Positions 10,601-19,264 of a stretch of DNA of 64,000 bases are shown piece by piece; within the stretch, counting starts at the first letter, position 1, and every line of letters begins with the position of its first letter. The notes below the pieces were generated by a model. It was not told the DNA's origin. It ran no database searches and worked only from the letters and a program-made list of their open reading frames with translations. This DNA comes from Aureococcus anophagefferens. Lineage: Eukaryota > Sar > Pelagophyceae > Pelagomonadales > Pelagomonadaceae. The stretch lies in the NCBI RefSeq assembly GCF_000186865.1, contig NW_008705603.1, forward strand, positions 123,324-187,323. Reading direction: 5' to 3'. The position numbers and the translations under genes were made by a program.

Positions 10601-11050
10601 GGCTTCGGCGACAGCGCGCCGAAGCGGTGGCGCGGCGACATCCTGAAGCGGCGCGTCTGCGACGGAGATCACTGCGAGCCGGGACCGCTCGACGCCTTCC
10701 ACACGACTTTGGACCGCGCGCTGGTGCCGAGGGCCGCGCGGCCGGATACGCCGAAGCTCGACGCGCGCTACGTCCCCGTGCTGCGGGCCGCGGCGCCGCG
10801 CCTCGGCGCCGCGGCGGTCGCCCTCGCGGCGGACCTGCGCGTCGGCGCCCTCGCGGCGTACCACGCGGCCTTCCTCGCGGCCCACGGCTACCTCGAGCCG
10901 GGAGCCGACGCGGCGCTCGCGGCGCTCGCGAATCGCACCGACGCTATGCCCATCTTCCACAAGCCCGGCGCACTCGCGGCGCCCTTCGACTCGTCGCTTC
11001 ACCCGGAACTGATATCCGTTCCACCGACATTCAACTTGCCAGGCTTCTAA
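7610..11050 (+). CDS. secreted kinase-like and nucleotidyltransferase-like multidomain protein (1146 aa)
   Basis: The start at 7610 is chosen because MVRRLLLVGAAAAAARIVF is a good signal peptide; the frame is open further upstream but without sense. Residues 575-597 carry a protein-kinase-fold catalytic core: H575-R-D577-L, N582 and D595-F-G (VHRDLGSWN, VVDFGWAA). Beyond about residue 720 lie RLYGHQPL, KCGF, GGWDSFRDLLFYLNATVAYVVYRN, GDADLLVDD (residues 935-943) and EIRQWDADEGFGD. This order fits a family seen in bacterial surface-polysaccharide loci and algal giant viruses (pattern YvVLRN...DIDLLV), which I take to be nucleotidyltransferase-like. The N-terminal 550 residues are unassigned. 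A secretory kinase acting on glycans or glycoproteins is plausible; activity is not shown. No intron is needed. Confidence 0.7.
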   Translation: MVRRLLLVGAAAAAARIVFPAPYAVNVGGDALVDVLVEGPDPAPAELWVDGVRACPAPGACDSDVCPVAGDVVCEVAEVADVRGLDDGAFVGVRTRFRLSGLDFGARGLQDGRAGEAVVLRVAPPRPALNIGQWHLDPGSFGDSADWRRLAAKADNLRYFTTLRLNGALGCASLAPALAQILVDAAFFDAESLGPDGDWVTAAVLGSLSCAAATRVVVFGDACPAGVLRWASVLPRVDGRGRSRVADGDAAGGCGGWTWGPRRPATLTVVAPRRALEDVIAEDGGPLARILGMPAARGGAAPARPSSATLLWPAGVDGPTVGLAVGSACCAAAARLFGPDEPLLLGLLPDFTFLGALSSYPESLHFQMDLERPASARAVRVVSDADARAFCHTLAGNDTLAFVGPVTAPVVLHALHVAAGYADPVHAGQTPRAPAAALSRVQKALTFRVPAALAFEALGAAGFEGLGGRSRDAAFAKVSDSDEAARECHFSALVRGGAAPAALGAVWRVGGELWAHGAAPTDAPSNSWSACFVEELDGTRQFHDYLDDEGARGALVGLKGLLEAALALARARVVHRDLGSWNVLVDSQDRVRVVDFGWAAALDDDGVASAASPFGDAIHRHTGLRLNFRPGLGPPLSDGAAVADLARLARAALDGAPGFEREAAAAGAAADALDAHGALHPGLVGFEAGLADALATLAAPPAPAKAPRTYAACAPPSARGAGDGFHVLVFWAVSRPAWAGLLLAAEATAKLVAVVQLAPAPTCQRIQRLYGHQPLASPILEGKCGFVDGKGEALVVVADFGSPSPLSADDAPGPAATQAAADGRAISLKRRLRARHLELDVPVPDFVHGTVDRCEAARDAFFFTGRRLADLAALAASDPPVVNGRVVVRRRAGVAGDDKTAGGWDSFRDLLFYLNATVAYVVYRNGAACVAGRCGDADLLVDDLHAAVVAVAAGVGEEPSSWPGAGATRFEWSEHHYGTVIAGRRGWVEIRQWDADEGFGDSAPKRWRGDILKRRVCDGDHCEPGPLDAFHTTLDRALVPRAARPDTPKLDARYVPVLRAAAPRLGAAAVALAADLRVGALAAYHAAFLAAHGYLEPGADAALAALANRTDAMPIFHKPGALAAPFDSSLHPELISVPPTFNLPGF

Positions 11051-11249
11051 AATTAAAGAATACTACCTAGGTATATTTACTAGCCTACTGAGTAAACTCA
11101 AGTTCAAGGCCTAACCTGGCGGAGGGCGACCTCTCGAAAGGCCGGTGTCGTCACCGATTCTCGACGCGGAGTTTTCGAAATCGATGCGGTGCGAGCCTGA
11201 GGGACGAAAGTCCACTGTCCGAGCCGCGCAAGTCCACTGTCCGAGCCGC

Positions 11250-11752
11250 TAACATATCCAGCCGGCGGGATATGTTAAAGGCCGCTTCAACCTGGGCTTC
11301 AACCTCAAACCTTGCACTTCAACAGGGACCTCAACACCGCCACTTGCCCTTCAAAAGGGACCTCAACACCGCCGCTCACGCCTCGCCGGGGACCTCTGAC
11401 GCGCCGCCCACGCCTTGCAGTTTGCCCTTAAAAGAAACTTGAAGGGCAATTTACCAAGGCGAGGCAGTGGGGTGAATCAAAATCGCAAAATCGTAAGGGG
11501 TTTGGGGTATTTCGGGTCCGCGGAAGGGTTCTGGAGGGCTTCTGGAGGGCTTCTGGCACGTGGCATGGGGCGGGTCGCGCGCCCTAAGGCGTGGGCGGCG
11601 CGTCAGAGGTCCCCGGCGAGGCGTGAGCGGCGGTGTTGAGGTCCCTTTTGAAGGGCAAGCGGCGGTGTTGAGGTCCCTGTTGAAGTGCAAGGTTTGAGAT
11701 TGAAGCCCAGGTTGAAGCGGCCTTTAACACATCCCGCCGGCGGGATGTGTTA
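11250..11752 (+). mobile_element. foldback (long terminal inverted repeat) element, complete
   Basis: Arms 11250-11415 and 11587-11752 are near-perfect reverse complements of about 166 bp. Each begins with a 28-bp palindrome based on TAACATATCCCGCC; both palindromes carry small changes. The arms contain two tandem units of caacaccgcc plus cttgcccttcaaa-like sequence. The 170-bp centre contains aaaatcgcaaaatcgtaagg and codes for nothing. CCGCTA abuts both outer ends and may be the target duplication. A non-autonomous DNA transposon is the likely class. Confidence 0.75.
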
Positions 11753-11765
11753 CCGCTAGCACAAA

Positions 11766-12875
11766 TCAACACCAGCCGCGCCGCGGCCCACAAAAACGTG
11801 CCCTACGCCGGCGGAGCGGGCGCCTCCCCGGGCGGGGCGACGTGGCTTCCGAGGGGCGAGACGAGGTAGGGTTCGCCGCCGCCCGGCAGCCCGCGCGCCA
11901 GTGCACGGCGCGGAGGCGGGAGTCCACGACGTCGATGCCCGAGGCCCAGAGGCAGGCCTCGCGCGTCACGTCTGTGCGCACGACCTCCTCGCCCTCCGGG
12001 TCGAGCTCGTAGACGCAGGGCTGGCGACCCGCGCGCAGGTGCACGGCCGCCGGGTCCTCGGCCTCCCGGGGGCCCGCGAGGGCCTCCACGGAGACGCTCC
12101 TGAGGCGCGCGGGCGCGCCCGCGGGCGTCAGGTACGCGTAGGCAAAGCCGGTGCCACCAGCGCGGTCGTGCTTCTCCGCGCCGAGCCAGTCGACTGGCGC
12201 GGCCTCGGGCTCGGCAAAGAAGCTCGCGTCGAAGCCGGCAATCCTGGCCGCCTCGGCGAACGCGCGGAACGACAGCGGCGCCACCCACTCGAAGCGCGCC
12301 GTCGGCGAGTGATACCTGGTGCGGGGGTCGCGCGGCCGCCCTTGGTTACTTCACACGACACGGCCCGCGCGCCGGAAATTGTACGCGAAGACGGCGTGCG
12401 CGCCGCGGTGCATCCTGCAAAGCCGCAGCACCGTCTGCTTGTCCAGCACGTACTCGAAGGAACCCAGGAACGCGAAGGCGGCGACGCCGTCGCGGGCCTC
12501 GCCCGGCGCGAGCAGGAAGGGGAATTCGAGGCGGTTCACGTCGCACAGCACGGCGCCGATGCCGTAGCCCGTGACGTCCGCCGCAACGTACGCCGTCGCC
12601 GGGGGGAGGAAGCGCCGCAGGCCACCGCGGCCGGCGCCGACGTCCACGACCGTCCCGTTGGCATCGTGCGCGCCGTGCCGCAGCAGCAGCGCCGCGGCCG
12701 CGTGCTGCCGCTCGGCGCCGTCAACGAAGTGGTCGGCCTCGGACCAGAAGACCGTTGCCTGGCCCTCGGCGGGTTCGGCGCCGCGCCCCACGCAGTCCGT
12801 GAAAGCCGGACCCGGCACTGCGACGTCCCGCGCGGCCGCGAGCGCGAGCGCGAGGCAGCGGGCGGCGGCGCGCAT
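11766..12875 (-). CDS. secreted class I SAM methyltransferase, two exons
   Basis: Exon 1 runs 12875-12355 and exon 2 12315-11766 (minus); the 39-nt intron 12354-12316 has gtgaag and caccag ends and joins GRVV to YHSPTARFEW in frame, giving 356 residues. MRAAARCLALALAAARDVAV is a signal peptide. Motif I is VVDVGAGRGGLRRFL, followed by AADVTGYGIGAVLCDVN and FAFLGSFEYVLD, the usual class I order. Exon 2 has no family I recognise (FDASFFAEPEAAPVDWLG). The last 45 residues are Arg-rich; another frame there reads GGGEPYLVSPLGSHVAPPG, so a second intron near 11880 is possible and the C-terminus is uncertain. Confidence 0.65.
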
Positions 12876-12987
12876 CGCACCAGCAGCAGCTCTGGCTGTA
12901 TACGTGGAATAGAAAGAAAGATCTATTTGTAGCTAACAGTCTAAGAGAGGGAAATTGGGAAAAGGAGGAAGGACCCCCATACTAAAG

Positions 12988-13695
12988 TGGGGACCTGCTA
13001 CTATGCGACGGCGACGGCGGCGGACGGGTCGCTCGTGTCCGCGGCGCTCTTCCTCCGCCACGGCGCCGTGCTCCACTACCACCTCTCGGGGTCGCGCGCG
13101 GCGGGCTACGCGCTCGCCGGGCCCAGCGCCATCCTCGACGCCGCCGCGCGACTCGGCGCGGCCCTCGGCTGCGCGACGCTCCACCTGGGCGGGGGCCTCC
13201 GGCCCGGCGACGCGCTCGCGACGTTCAAGCGCGCCGTCGGCGACGTCGTCCTCGACTGGACGCTCGGCACCTCCGTGCTGGATCCGGGCGCGTTCGACGC
13301 GCTCATGGCGATCCGCGCGGGCGCGGTGCACACGGACGTTGAGGGGGGGAATTGGCCAAATTGGCCGGATTGGCCGCGTTGGCCGAATCCCATTGGCCAC
13401 GTCCAACGGCGATTGGCCGTGCGTCCGATGGGCTTCGTCCGATCGTCCGATCTGGCCGATCGTCCGATCGTCCGATCGCGCCGATCTGGCCGACGCGTAA
13501 AAACCGACGGTGCGCGGCGTCGCGGGCTTAGTACGAGGACTACCAGCCGGAGAGGCCGTCTCGAGCGCCGGGGTACGGGGGGTAAAATTAAAAAAAAAAA
13601 ATATTGGGGCTTAGGGGAGGTGCCGGGCGAGTCCCTTCGGGTCCCCGGCGAAGCCCTTGCAACCTACTTTTGGGGGTCGGTCGGTCGGTCGGTCG

Positions 13696-13751
<56 letters not shown>

Positions 13752-14279
13752 CGTCGTCGTCGCGCGCGTGGGAGAAATTCGAACCCAAGTCAGCCGTAGG
13801 GCGACCGCACAGAGATGATGTGTTGTTCCCATGTCCTGTGAAGGCGTATAAATCCGGAGCTGCAAAAATCGGGTGGGGACGCGCGCCGCAGTCGCAGTGA
13901 TCGATGTCTGCAGAACGGCGGCAGTCCGCGGATCGGAAGTTCTGGTTCATCGGCGTCGAGGTCTTGGGCGGGTGGGAGGGCGGCGTTGGCCACTCCCATG
14001 GAATCGACGCGCTCCGGGCCGTCGCCGCTCGCGAGCGGGCTGCCCCAGACGCTGCCCACAACGTCGCGAGATCGTAGCCAATGGATGTCTTTTACGTCCA
14101 ATGGCCGGGGGTCGCGTCCAATGGCCGCGGGTTCGTCCAATGGCCTCGTCCTTGTCCGATCGCGGTTGGCTCTTCGTCCGATCGTCCGATCGCGGTTGGC
14201 TGCCGTCCGACGGCGTACGTCCGACGCGGCCAATCCGGCCAATTTGGCCAATTCCCCCCCTCAACACGGACGTGGTCGA
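12988..14279 (+). pseudogene. FemAB-like acyltransferase fragment interrupted by the 926-bp transposon
   Basis: 12988-13338 matches the C-terminal third of the intact minus-strand gene at 31343-32476 (CYYATATAADGSLVSAALFL, DALATFKRAVGD, AIRAGAVHTDV). At 13339 the coding sequence is broken by the transposon; it resumes after the 8-bp target duplication for only seven more bases (about 14273-14279) and then ends. The 5' two thirds are missing: the sequence before 12985 is AT-richer and resembles, in reverse, the flank at 25355-25400. It is therefore both truncated and disrupted. Confidence 0.8.
13339..14264 (+). mobile_element. 926-bp non-autonomous DNA transposon, copy A
   Basis: Starts TTGAGGGGGGGAATTGGCC and ends with the reverse complement of that sequence; the inverted ends extend about 40 bp (…aaattggccggattggccgcg). 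The 8-bp duplication CACGGACG is at 13331-13338 and 14265-14272. Inside are TTGGCC/CCGATCGT-rich subrepeats, an A10 run, a CGGT/GCC/GTC microsatellite (13676-13762) and no credible transposase. Copy B at 32627-33552 is the same length, in the opposite orientation. The 8-bp duplication is typical of hAT-like elements; pelagophyte introner elements are another candidate class. Confidence 0.9.
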
Positions 14280-14441
14280 TGGATCCGGGCCATTTCGACG
14301 CGTCGAGGGGCGATATGTCGGTCCTGGTGCAACAAAAAGGGAGCGGCGCTAGGGCGATCGCACAGGGACCTTGTTACGATGGGATCGCACCAGCGCCGCT
14401 CCCTTTTTATGTCCATCATCGCGCGCGCGCGCGTGGCAGCC
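14280..14441 (+). repeat. 162-bp hairpin element E, copy 1
   Basis: Identical or nearly so, in reverse, to 23426-23587. It contains a stem: AAAAAGGGAGCGGCGCT at 14334-14350 pairs with 14392-14408, and the stem extends imperfectly inward (gggcgatc with gatcgcac). It lies directly at the broken end of the FemAB fragment. Confidence 0.8.
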
Positions 14442-14584
14442 CCGGCGGTGCGCGTCCGAGTCGAGCGCTCCGAGTGGTCGTGGCGGTCAGCGCCGGGCCC
14501 AGCGGACGATCTACGCGGCTGAGGCACTCGAGGGGTGTCTGAGAGGGTCTCGAAGCGGTCGCGGGTGTCCCCAATGCGCGTTTC

Positions 14585-14705
14585 CCGGTTGTTCTTCCGC
14601 GGCGGTGCACAGGGCCGCGGTGATGAGCAGGGTTCTTTTCATCTTACTTGGTCGGGGCTGCCGGCTATGCTACCGACTGCCTACTTGACGGCCCTGACAC
14701 AATCC
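14585..14705 (-). pseudogene. promoter and signal-peptide fragment of the 24-kb glycosyltransferase gene
   Basis: The reverse complement matches about 23940-24060: about 60 bp upstream of the ATG and then MKRTLLIT-LC-AAEEQP, after which homology stops. It is an orphan 5' end with no following enzyme. It includes the conserved segment cggcagccccgaccaagtaa just before the ATG. Confidence 0.7.
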
Positions 14706-14836
14706 AATTCCCCGGGGCTGTGTCTCTTTGGGCGGGTGGGGTGGTGCATGCGGTCGAGGGGTGGTCCACCGCCGGCCTCCTACGTATTACAGTCACCATC
14801 ATCCCCCATAATTTACATTGCCTTGCTCCGTTACTA

Positions 14837-14928
14837 TCGCGACGTCACACTAGGGAGATGACACGGCACTCCCCCGTAACGTTGCCAATAACGTTCCTCA
14901 TTACCCTAGTTTGGGGTATCTCTCTCTA
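14837..14928 (+). repeat. dispersed repeat F, copy 2
   Basis: Reverse-complement partner of 6148-6227. It ends in tctctctctagtttcc, immediately beyond the stop codon of the next gene on the minus strand. Confidence 0.6.
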
Positions 14929-14933
14929 GTTTC

Positions 14934-16241
14934 CTACACGCGCTGCTCCGTCGCGGGCCCGGGCTTGCGCGCGTAGACGATGAGCCACTGGTCCGGGTAG
15001 GAGACGACGTAGCCGAGGTGCCAGCCGCCGACCTCGTACTCGACGTCGACGAAGCCGATGTCCTCGAGGTCCTCGACGACGCGGTCGAGGTCCGTGACGC
15101 GGACGTCGTGGTCGCTGTTCGTGCCGTTCGCGTCGAAGACGTTCGCGTCGTAGGGCGCATGTCTGGCCGGGTCCAGCGGCGCCTCGTGCGGGGCGCGGTA
15201 CACCATCTGGAGCGACACGAGGCCGCCGGGCCGCAGCGCCGCGAGGATGTCCTCGAGGATGCCCCGGCGCACGACGTAGACGCAGATGTGCTGCAGCGCG
15301 ATCGTCGACATGACGAAGTCGTACTCGTCGACGGGCGCGGGGGCCCGGCCGTCGGCGGCCGCGAGCCCCGCGCCGGCCGACTGCCACGCATGGAACTTGG
15401 ACCGGTCCCAGCCGTCGCGGCCGACGAAGGCGAGCGCGCCCTCGACGTGCCGCGCCACCAAATCGCAGCCGTCGACGCGGTCCCAGGCCGCGAGGCGCAG
15501 CAGGTTCGCCACGTTGCGGCGGCCCCCGCAGGCGACGTCGAGGGCGCGCTTCCCCCGCCAGACGCGCGGGTCCCGCACGACGGGCTTCAGGATCATGCCC
15601 CAGTACTCCGCGGCGTCGTTGTGGATGACGTGGTTCCCGGATACGAGCTCCTGCGCCGCGGGGTCGTAGAATTTGCGCTGCATGGCGACGTAGCGCCGGC
15701 AATTTTCCACGTTGGGCGCGCGGCAGCCGGGCATGGGCCGGTCCTCGCCCGCGGCGGCGCGGTCGACGGGCCAGGGCGGGAGCGCCGCGTCGGCGGTCGT
15801 CGGCGGCCGCGCGGCGGCGGCGGCCGCGGCGGCGGCCGCGACGTCGCGCGCGCCGTCGACGTCCCAGGCGCGGAGCGCCGTCGACACGTCGCCTTCCGTC
15901 GGCGGGGAGCCGCGGGCGTCGCGCGGCACGAGAATCTCGCCCACGGCCGCGATCTTCACGATCAACCCGCGCGCGTCGTCGGCGATGGTCACGCGTCTGC
16001 GCCTCAGTTCCGCGAGGAGGCCCGCCGCCGCGCAGTCCGCCGACGCGCAGCCGTCGAAGCCGAGCGACGGCCAGTCGACGTTGAGTTCCCTGAAGTCCGC
16101 GAGCAGCGACGGCAGCGCGCGATGGTCGTCGAAGACGACGGCTTCGTCGACGTCGTACTCCGTCTCGGCGATGCGGACGATCATCGGCGCGCCCGGGGGC
16201 AGCGCGAGCGCGAGCGCCGCGACGGCGCCGAGCGCGCGCAT
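14934..16241 (-). CDS. secreted class I SAM methyltransferase with N-terminal Cys module (435 aa)
   Basis: The ATG at 16241 gives the signal peptide MRALGAVAALALALPPGAP. Residues 20-85 (MIVRIAETEYDVDEAVV, FDGCASADCAAAGLLAEL) resemble the short module found after the signal peptide of several neighbours. Alanine-rich linkers follow, then the enzyme: KRALDVACGGRRNVANLLRL (motif I), GCDLVARHVEGAL, and YDFVMSTIALQHICVYVVRR with ILAALRPGGLVSLQMVYR. This is a standard methyltransferase with a QHI motif as in the Methyltransf_11/25 families. The substrate is probably a secreted sugar or polymer, by context only. A single exon is enough. Confidence 0.8.
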   Translation of the reverse strand: MRALGAVAALALALPPGAPMIVRIAETEYDVDEAVVFDDHRALPSLLADFRELNVDWPSLGFDGCASADCAAAGLLAELRRRRVTIADDARGLIVKIAAVGEILVPRDARGSPPTEGDVSTALRAWDVDGARDVAAAAAAAAAARPPTTADAALPPWPVDRAAAGEDRPMPGCRAPNVENCRRYVAMQRKFYDPAAQELVSGNHVIHNDAAEYWGMILKPVVRDPRVWRGKRALDVACGGRRNVANLLRLAAWDRVDGCDLVARHVEGALAFVGRDGWDRSKFHAWQSAGAGLAAADGRAPAPVDEYDFVMSTIALQHICVYVVRRGILEDILAALRPGGLVSLQMVYRAPHEAPLDPARHAPYDANVFDANGTNSDHDVRVTDLDRVVEDLEDIGFVDVEYEVGGWHLGYVVSYPDQWLIVYARKPGPATEQRV

Positions 16242-16363
16242 ATCAGGAGCAGAATCTGATGTTGGCTTTTCGATCAATACTACTTTTTGTTAAATAGGAA
16301 ATAAATAGGAAATAAATCTGGAATCAGTTTATGCTGGAAACAACATGCCTATAAGTAAGATGT

Positions 16364-16456
16364 AGCGAGATAGTAAGCTCCGACACGGGGAGGCAGCCTA
16401 GTTGGACTGCCCTGCCGTGTGAGGGTGAACTATCGAGGTTACGCAGTGGCGGTACA
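16364..16456 (+). repeat. copia-associated repeat, copy 1
   Basis: The reverse complement matches 49446-49539 at about 95% (shared: ccgacacggggaggcagcct, gaactatcgaggttacgcag). The other copy lies next to a Copia RNase H remnant, so this is probably LTR sequence. Confidence 0.55.
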
Positions 16457-16797
16457 GGCTCCGGCTCTGCGGAGGCTCCCCCAGTAGCGTGGCTTCCGTA
16501 GAAACCACCCGTAGTGACGCGTTCTAAGACGAGTCCGACGCGTTGGATGGGAATCCGATGTCCAATCCGACCACTCGATGATCGCGTTCCGCGCGGCGGC
16601 CGCGCGTCGCTCCGCGGCCGCATTCGCGCGCGAATAAAACCCCGAAAACGGTACCTCCGGGGACGACCGGACAACCGAGCGACGACGCTCGCCGGCGTCT
16701 GTCGGTGGGGTGTCGGTGGCCATTTAAGTGGGAATGACCCCGCGTCGATAGCCGGACCTGACTCTACCTGACTCTCCGAAAGTCAACTTCTCGTCAG
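16457..16797. other. intergenic, nothing recognised
   Basis: No supported frame, and nothing beyond the repeat tail. Confidence 0.4.
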
Positions 16798-17109
16798 ACG
16801 CTCCGCGCCGACCAGACCATCAACGGCATCAACTTCAAGAAGGGCCGCCTCCTCGTCTACTGCCACGACCTCGCCCGCGTCCACGACGACCCGGCCCGCC
16901 GCACGTTTGAGCTCGAGCCGACGCTCCGCGCCGTCGAAGCTCGGATGGTCCGGAAGACGGGCGTCGAGCTCGACGACGCGGGAGACGCGCCGGCGCCCGC
17001 CGACAAGCCCAGGACGGGCCTGTCGGCGGCCTTTGCCGCCGTCGACGGACGCCTCGTCGTGCTGTCCGAGGCCGAGAACGCCAAGACCGTCGCCGCGTGC
17101 GACGGGTGA
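16798..17109 (+). pseudogene. coding fragment without start, family unknown
   Basis: A frame of about 103 codons without an ATG: TLRADQTINGINFKKGRLL, YCHDLARVHDD, TLRAVEARMVRKTGVELDD, FAAVDGRLVVLSEAEN, then a stop. GC3 is high and the sequence reads as real protein. It begins abruptly after AT-richer DNA, so it is either a last exon or a truncated gene. I do not recognise the family. Confidence 0.35.
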
Positions 17110-17311
17110 CTCCGCGCTCGCCGTCGTCTCCCGCCGCGCGCGTCCCGCGCCACAGAGCACCTCGCAACGATCTTTTAGCAGAAACTCATAAAAGAGGCTA
17201 GATCGACGAGGAATCGGGGTGTTTCGACGGGACAACGGTCCTTTAAGCGCGGCTATGGTTTACCCCAAAATCGGGGTCTGCTGGGGGTGCCTCCGCGTGG
17301 CGGGAGCCTCG

Positions 17312-17534
17312 AGAGACGCTCGCGCAGAACTTCGACGTCACGGAGTTCATGGACGTGAAGACGATCCGCGGCGAGATCGACAAGGTGCTCACGGAGCGCA
17401 TGACGACGCTCACGCCCCTCCGCGTGAAGCACATGATGAGCGTCGTCATCCGGGAGCACCTCGGCTGGCTCGTCGTCTGGGGCAACGTCTTCGGCGGCCT
17501 CATCGGCGTCGCGTCCTGGCTCGCCAAGTACTGA
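17312..17534 (+). pseudogene. C-terminal fragment of a DUF445-family membrane protein
   Basis: The frame reads ETLAQNFDVTEFMDVKTI, then LTPLRVKHMMSVVIREHLGW, LVVWGNVFGGLIGVASWL, and stops. This is the hallmark end of DUF445 (YheB-like) proteins: a cytoplasmic helix followed by a final transmembrane segment. The rest of the gene (normally 200-400 residues) is absent upstream, where a different fragment lies. A short exon of a larger gene is possible, but no partner exons are visible. Confidence 0.6.
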
Positions 17535-17643
17535 GGCCTCCTAAGGGCGCGTTTATTTTTTTGAGGGGCCGGGCCCGGGGGCCGCGGCGCTCTATCGGTT
17601 GCCTCGAGACCCCCGGCGAGCCACTCGTTCCTTGTGGACGCGG

Positions 17644-19215
17644 CTAGACGGCACGGCCGGCTCGAGCCTCAATCCACTCGACCCCGCCGCCCCAGGTCAC
17701 CGCCGCGCGCGCGAGGAGGTGGCGCGCGGAGCAGCCGGCGACGCCCTCCATGAGCGGCGCCGCGCGGAAGTAGAAAGGCGACGCGAGGACGTCCGGCGCG
17801 AAGGACCGCGCGCAGAGCTCGGCGGCGTAGGCGGCGCCGGGGCCGCCGCCCGGGCGCCGGCACGCGGCGCGCGGGCCGCACTGCGCGTCGAGGAACGGCA
17901 CGCGCGGCGGCCGTTTGTCGTCGTGCGACGACCAGGGCCCGAAGGCCGCGGAGCCCGGCCCCTGGCCGTCGACGCCCAGGGTCGCGTAGCGCAGCGCCGC
18001 CGCGTAGGCGTCGCCGAGGCGCGCGAGCGCGTGCGCGGCGCCCGCGCCGTCGCGCGCGGCGACGGCCGCGTAGAGCGCGTGCGCCGCGCTGCCGTCGTCC
18101 CAGGCGGGCGTCGCCGGCGCGGCGTCGACGAGCAGGCGGCCGGCGGCGTCCCGGGGCGCGGCGTCCCGGGCCCAGGCCTCGAGGTAGGCGTCGTAGGCGC
18201 GGCACGTCCACGCGAGGAAGTCGAGCGCGCACTCGGCGAACGCGTCGGAGAAGGGCTCCGCGGCGCGCGCGAGGTCCCGCGCGAGGTCCAGGCCCTTGTA
18301 GAGGTGGCGCTCCGCGCGGTCCTGCGCCGGTAGGGACCGCGCCATGGCGACCTGGAACACGGGCGCGCAGACGGGCACCGCGGCGACGCCGTTGACAAAG
18401 GTCGCGTTCGCCGCGTTGGGCACGTCGCAGGGCCAGCCCTCGCCGACGCTCGCCCGCGGGCAGACGCCGGCGAGGTTGTAGCAGTGGACGACGTCGCGCG
18501 TCCGCGCGAGCGCCGCGGGCAGCGGCGCGGTCCAGCGGAGGTCCGGCCGGTGCTTGGCGACCCAGGCGTACTGTCGGCCCGCGGCGGCCTCGGCCGCGAG
18601 CACGTGGCCGAAGCAGAGCTGGAGCTTCTGGAGCTGGCCGCCGGTGTCGTCGACGACGAACTGGGCGATCTGCGGGAAGCGGTCGAAGGCGCCGCGCCAC
18701 GCGGCGTCCGGCGCGGCCGACGCCTGCGCGCCGCCGAAGACGAAGAAGAAGTCCGCGGCGCCGAGGGGCGCGACGGCGTCGGCGATGGACGCGGCGACGC
18801 GGGGGAAGGTCCTAGCGAGGCCCACGACGCAGTGCGCGCCCGCGGCTGCTTCTGTTGTTTGGAGGAGCGGCGGCGCGAGCTCCGCGCACGCCGTAGCGCG
18901 CCCGAGCTCCCGGCACCGCGGCTCGCGGCGGCTCCGGCGCCGGTACTCGTCGGCGGCGCAGCGCGCGCCGAGCATGTCCGCGAGCCGCTCGGCGACGCAG
19001 CCGACCGTGTCGCAGCCGGCGCCCGTCGCGAGGCCCAGGTCCTCGGCGAAGTCGCGGGCGCCGGCGACGAGCTCGGGGCGCTCCGGCGGCGGCACGGACG
19101 TCTCGAGGCGCCGCGCGGCGCCGTCGACGACGACCTCGATGTGGCAGCGGCCGCCGTCGTCGCCGCGCGTCGGGATGAGCAGCAGCAGGGCTGCCGCGAC
19201 GAGGCGCCGCGCCAT
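17644..19215 (-). CDS. secreted glycosyltransferase-like protein with N-terminal Cys module (523 aa)
   Basis: The ATG at 19215 gives MARRLVAAALLLLIPTRGDDG, a signal peptide. The module that follows (CHIEVVVDGAARRLETS, FAEDLGLATGAGCDTVGCV, then RLADMLGARC) is like those of the HTTM and C-methyltransferase genes nearby. The catalytic part opens with HCVVGLARTFPRVAASI and FFFVFGG, continues with YAWVAKHRPDLRWTAPLP and ends with many paired Cys. An R-x-D pair after a predicted strand, as in the two other GT-like proteins of this window, suggests a GT-A type transferase; this is an inference from pattern. The frame is open to 19398 but the extension lacks sense. Confidence 0.6.
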   Translation of the reverse strand: MARRLVAAALLLLIPTRGDDGGRCHIEVVVDGAARRLETSVPPPERPELVAGARDFAEDLGLATGAGCDTVGCVAERLADMLGARCAADEYRRRSRREPRCRELGRATACAELAPPLLQTTEAAAGAHCVVGLARTFPRVAASIADAVAPLGAADFFFVFGGAQASAAPDAAWRGAFDRFPQIAQFVVDDTGGQLQKLQLCFGHVLAAEAAAGRQYAWVAKHRPDLRWTAPLPAALARTRDVVHCYNLAGVCPRASVGEGWPCDVPNAANATFVNGVAAVPVCAPVFQVAMARSLPAQDRAERHLYKGLDLARDLARAAEPFSDAFAECALDFLAWTCRAYDAYLEAWARDAAPRDAAGRLLVDAAPATPAWDDGSAAHALYAAVAARDGAGAAHALARLGDAYAAALRYATLGVDGQGPGSAAFGPWSSHDDKRPPRVPFLDAQCGPRAACRRPGGGPGAAYAAELCARSFAPDVLASPFYFRAAPLMEGVAGCSARHLLARAAVTWGGGVEWIEARAGRAV

Positions 19216-19264
19216 CACGGAGCGCGAGGCGATGCCGAAGCGCGCCACGTCCCGTGCGATGTAG

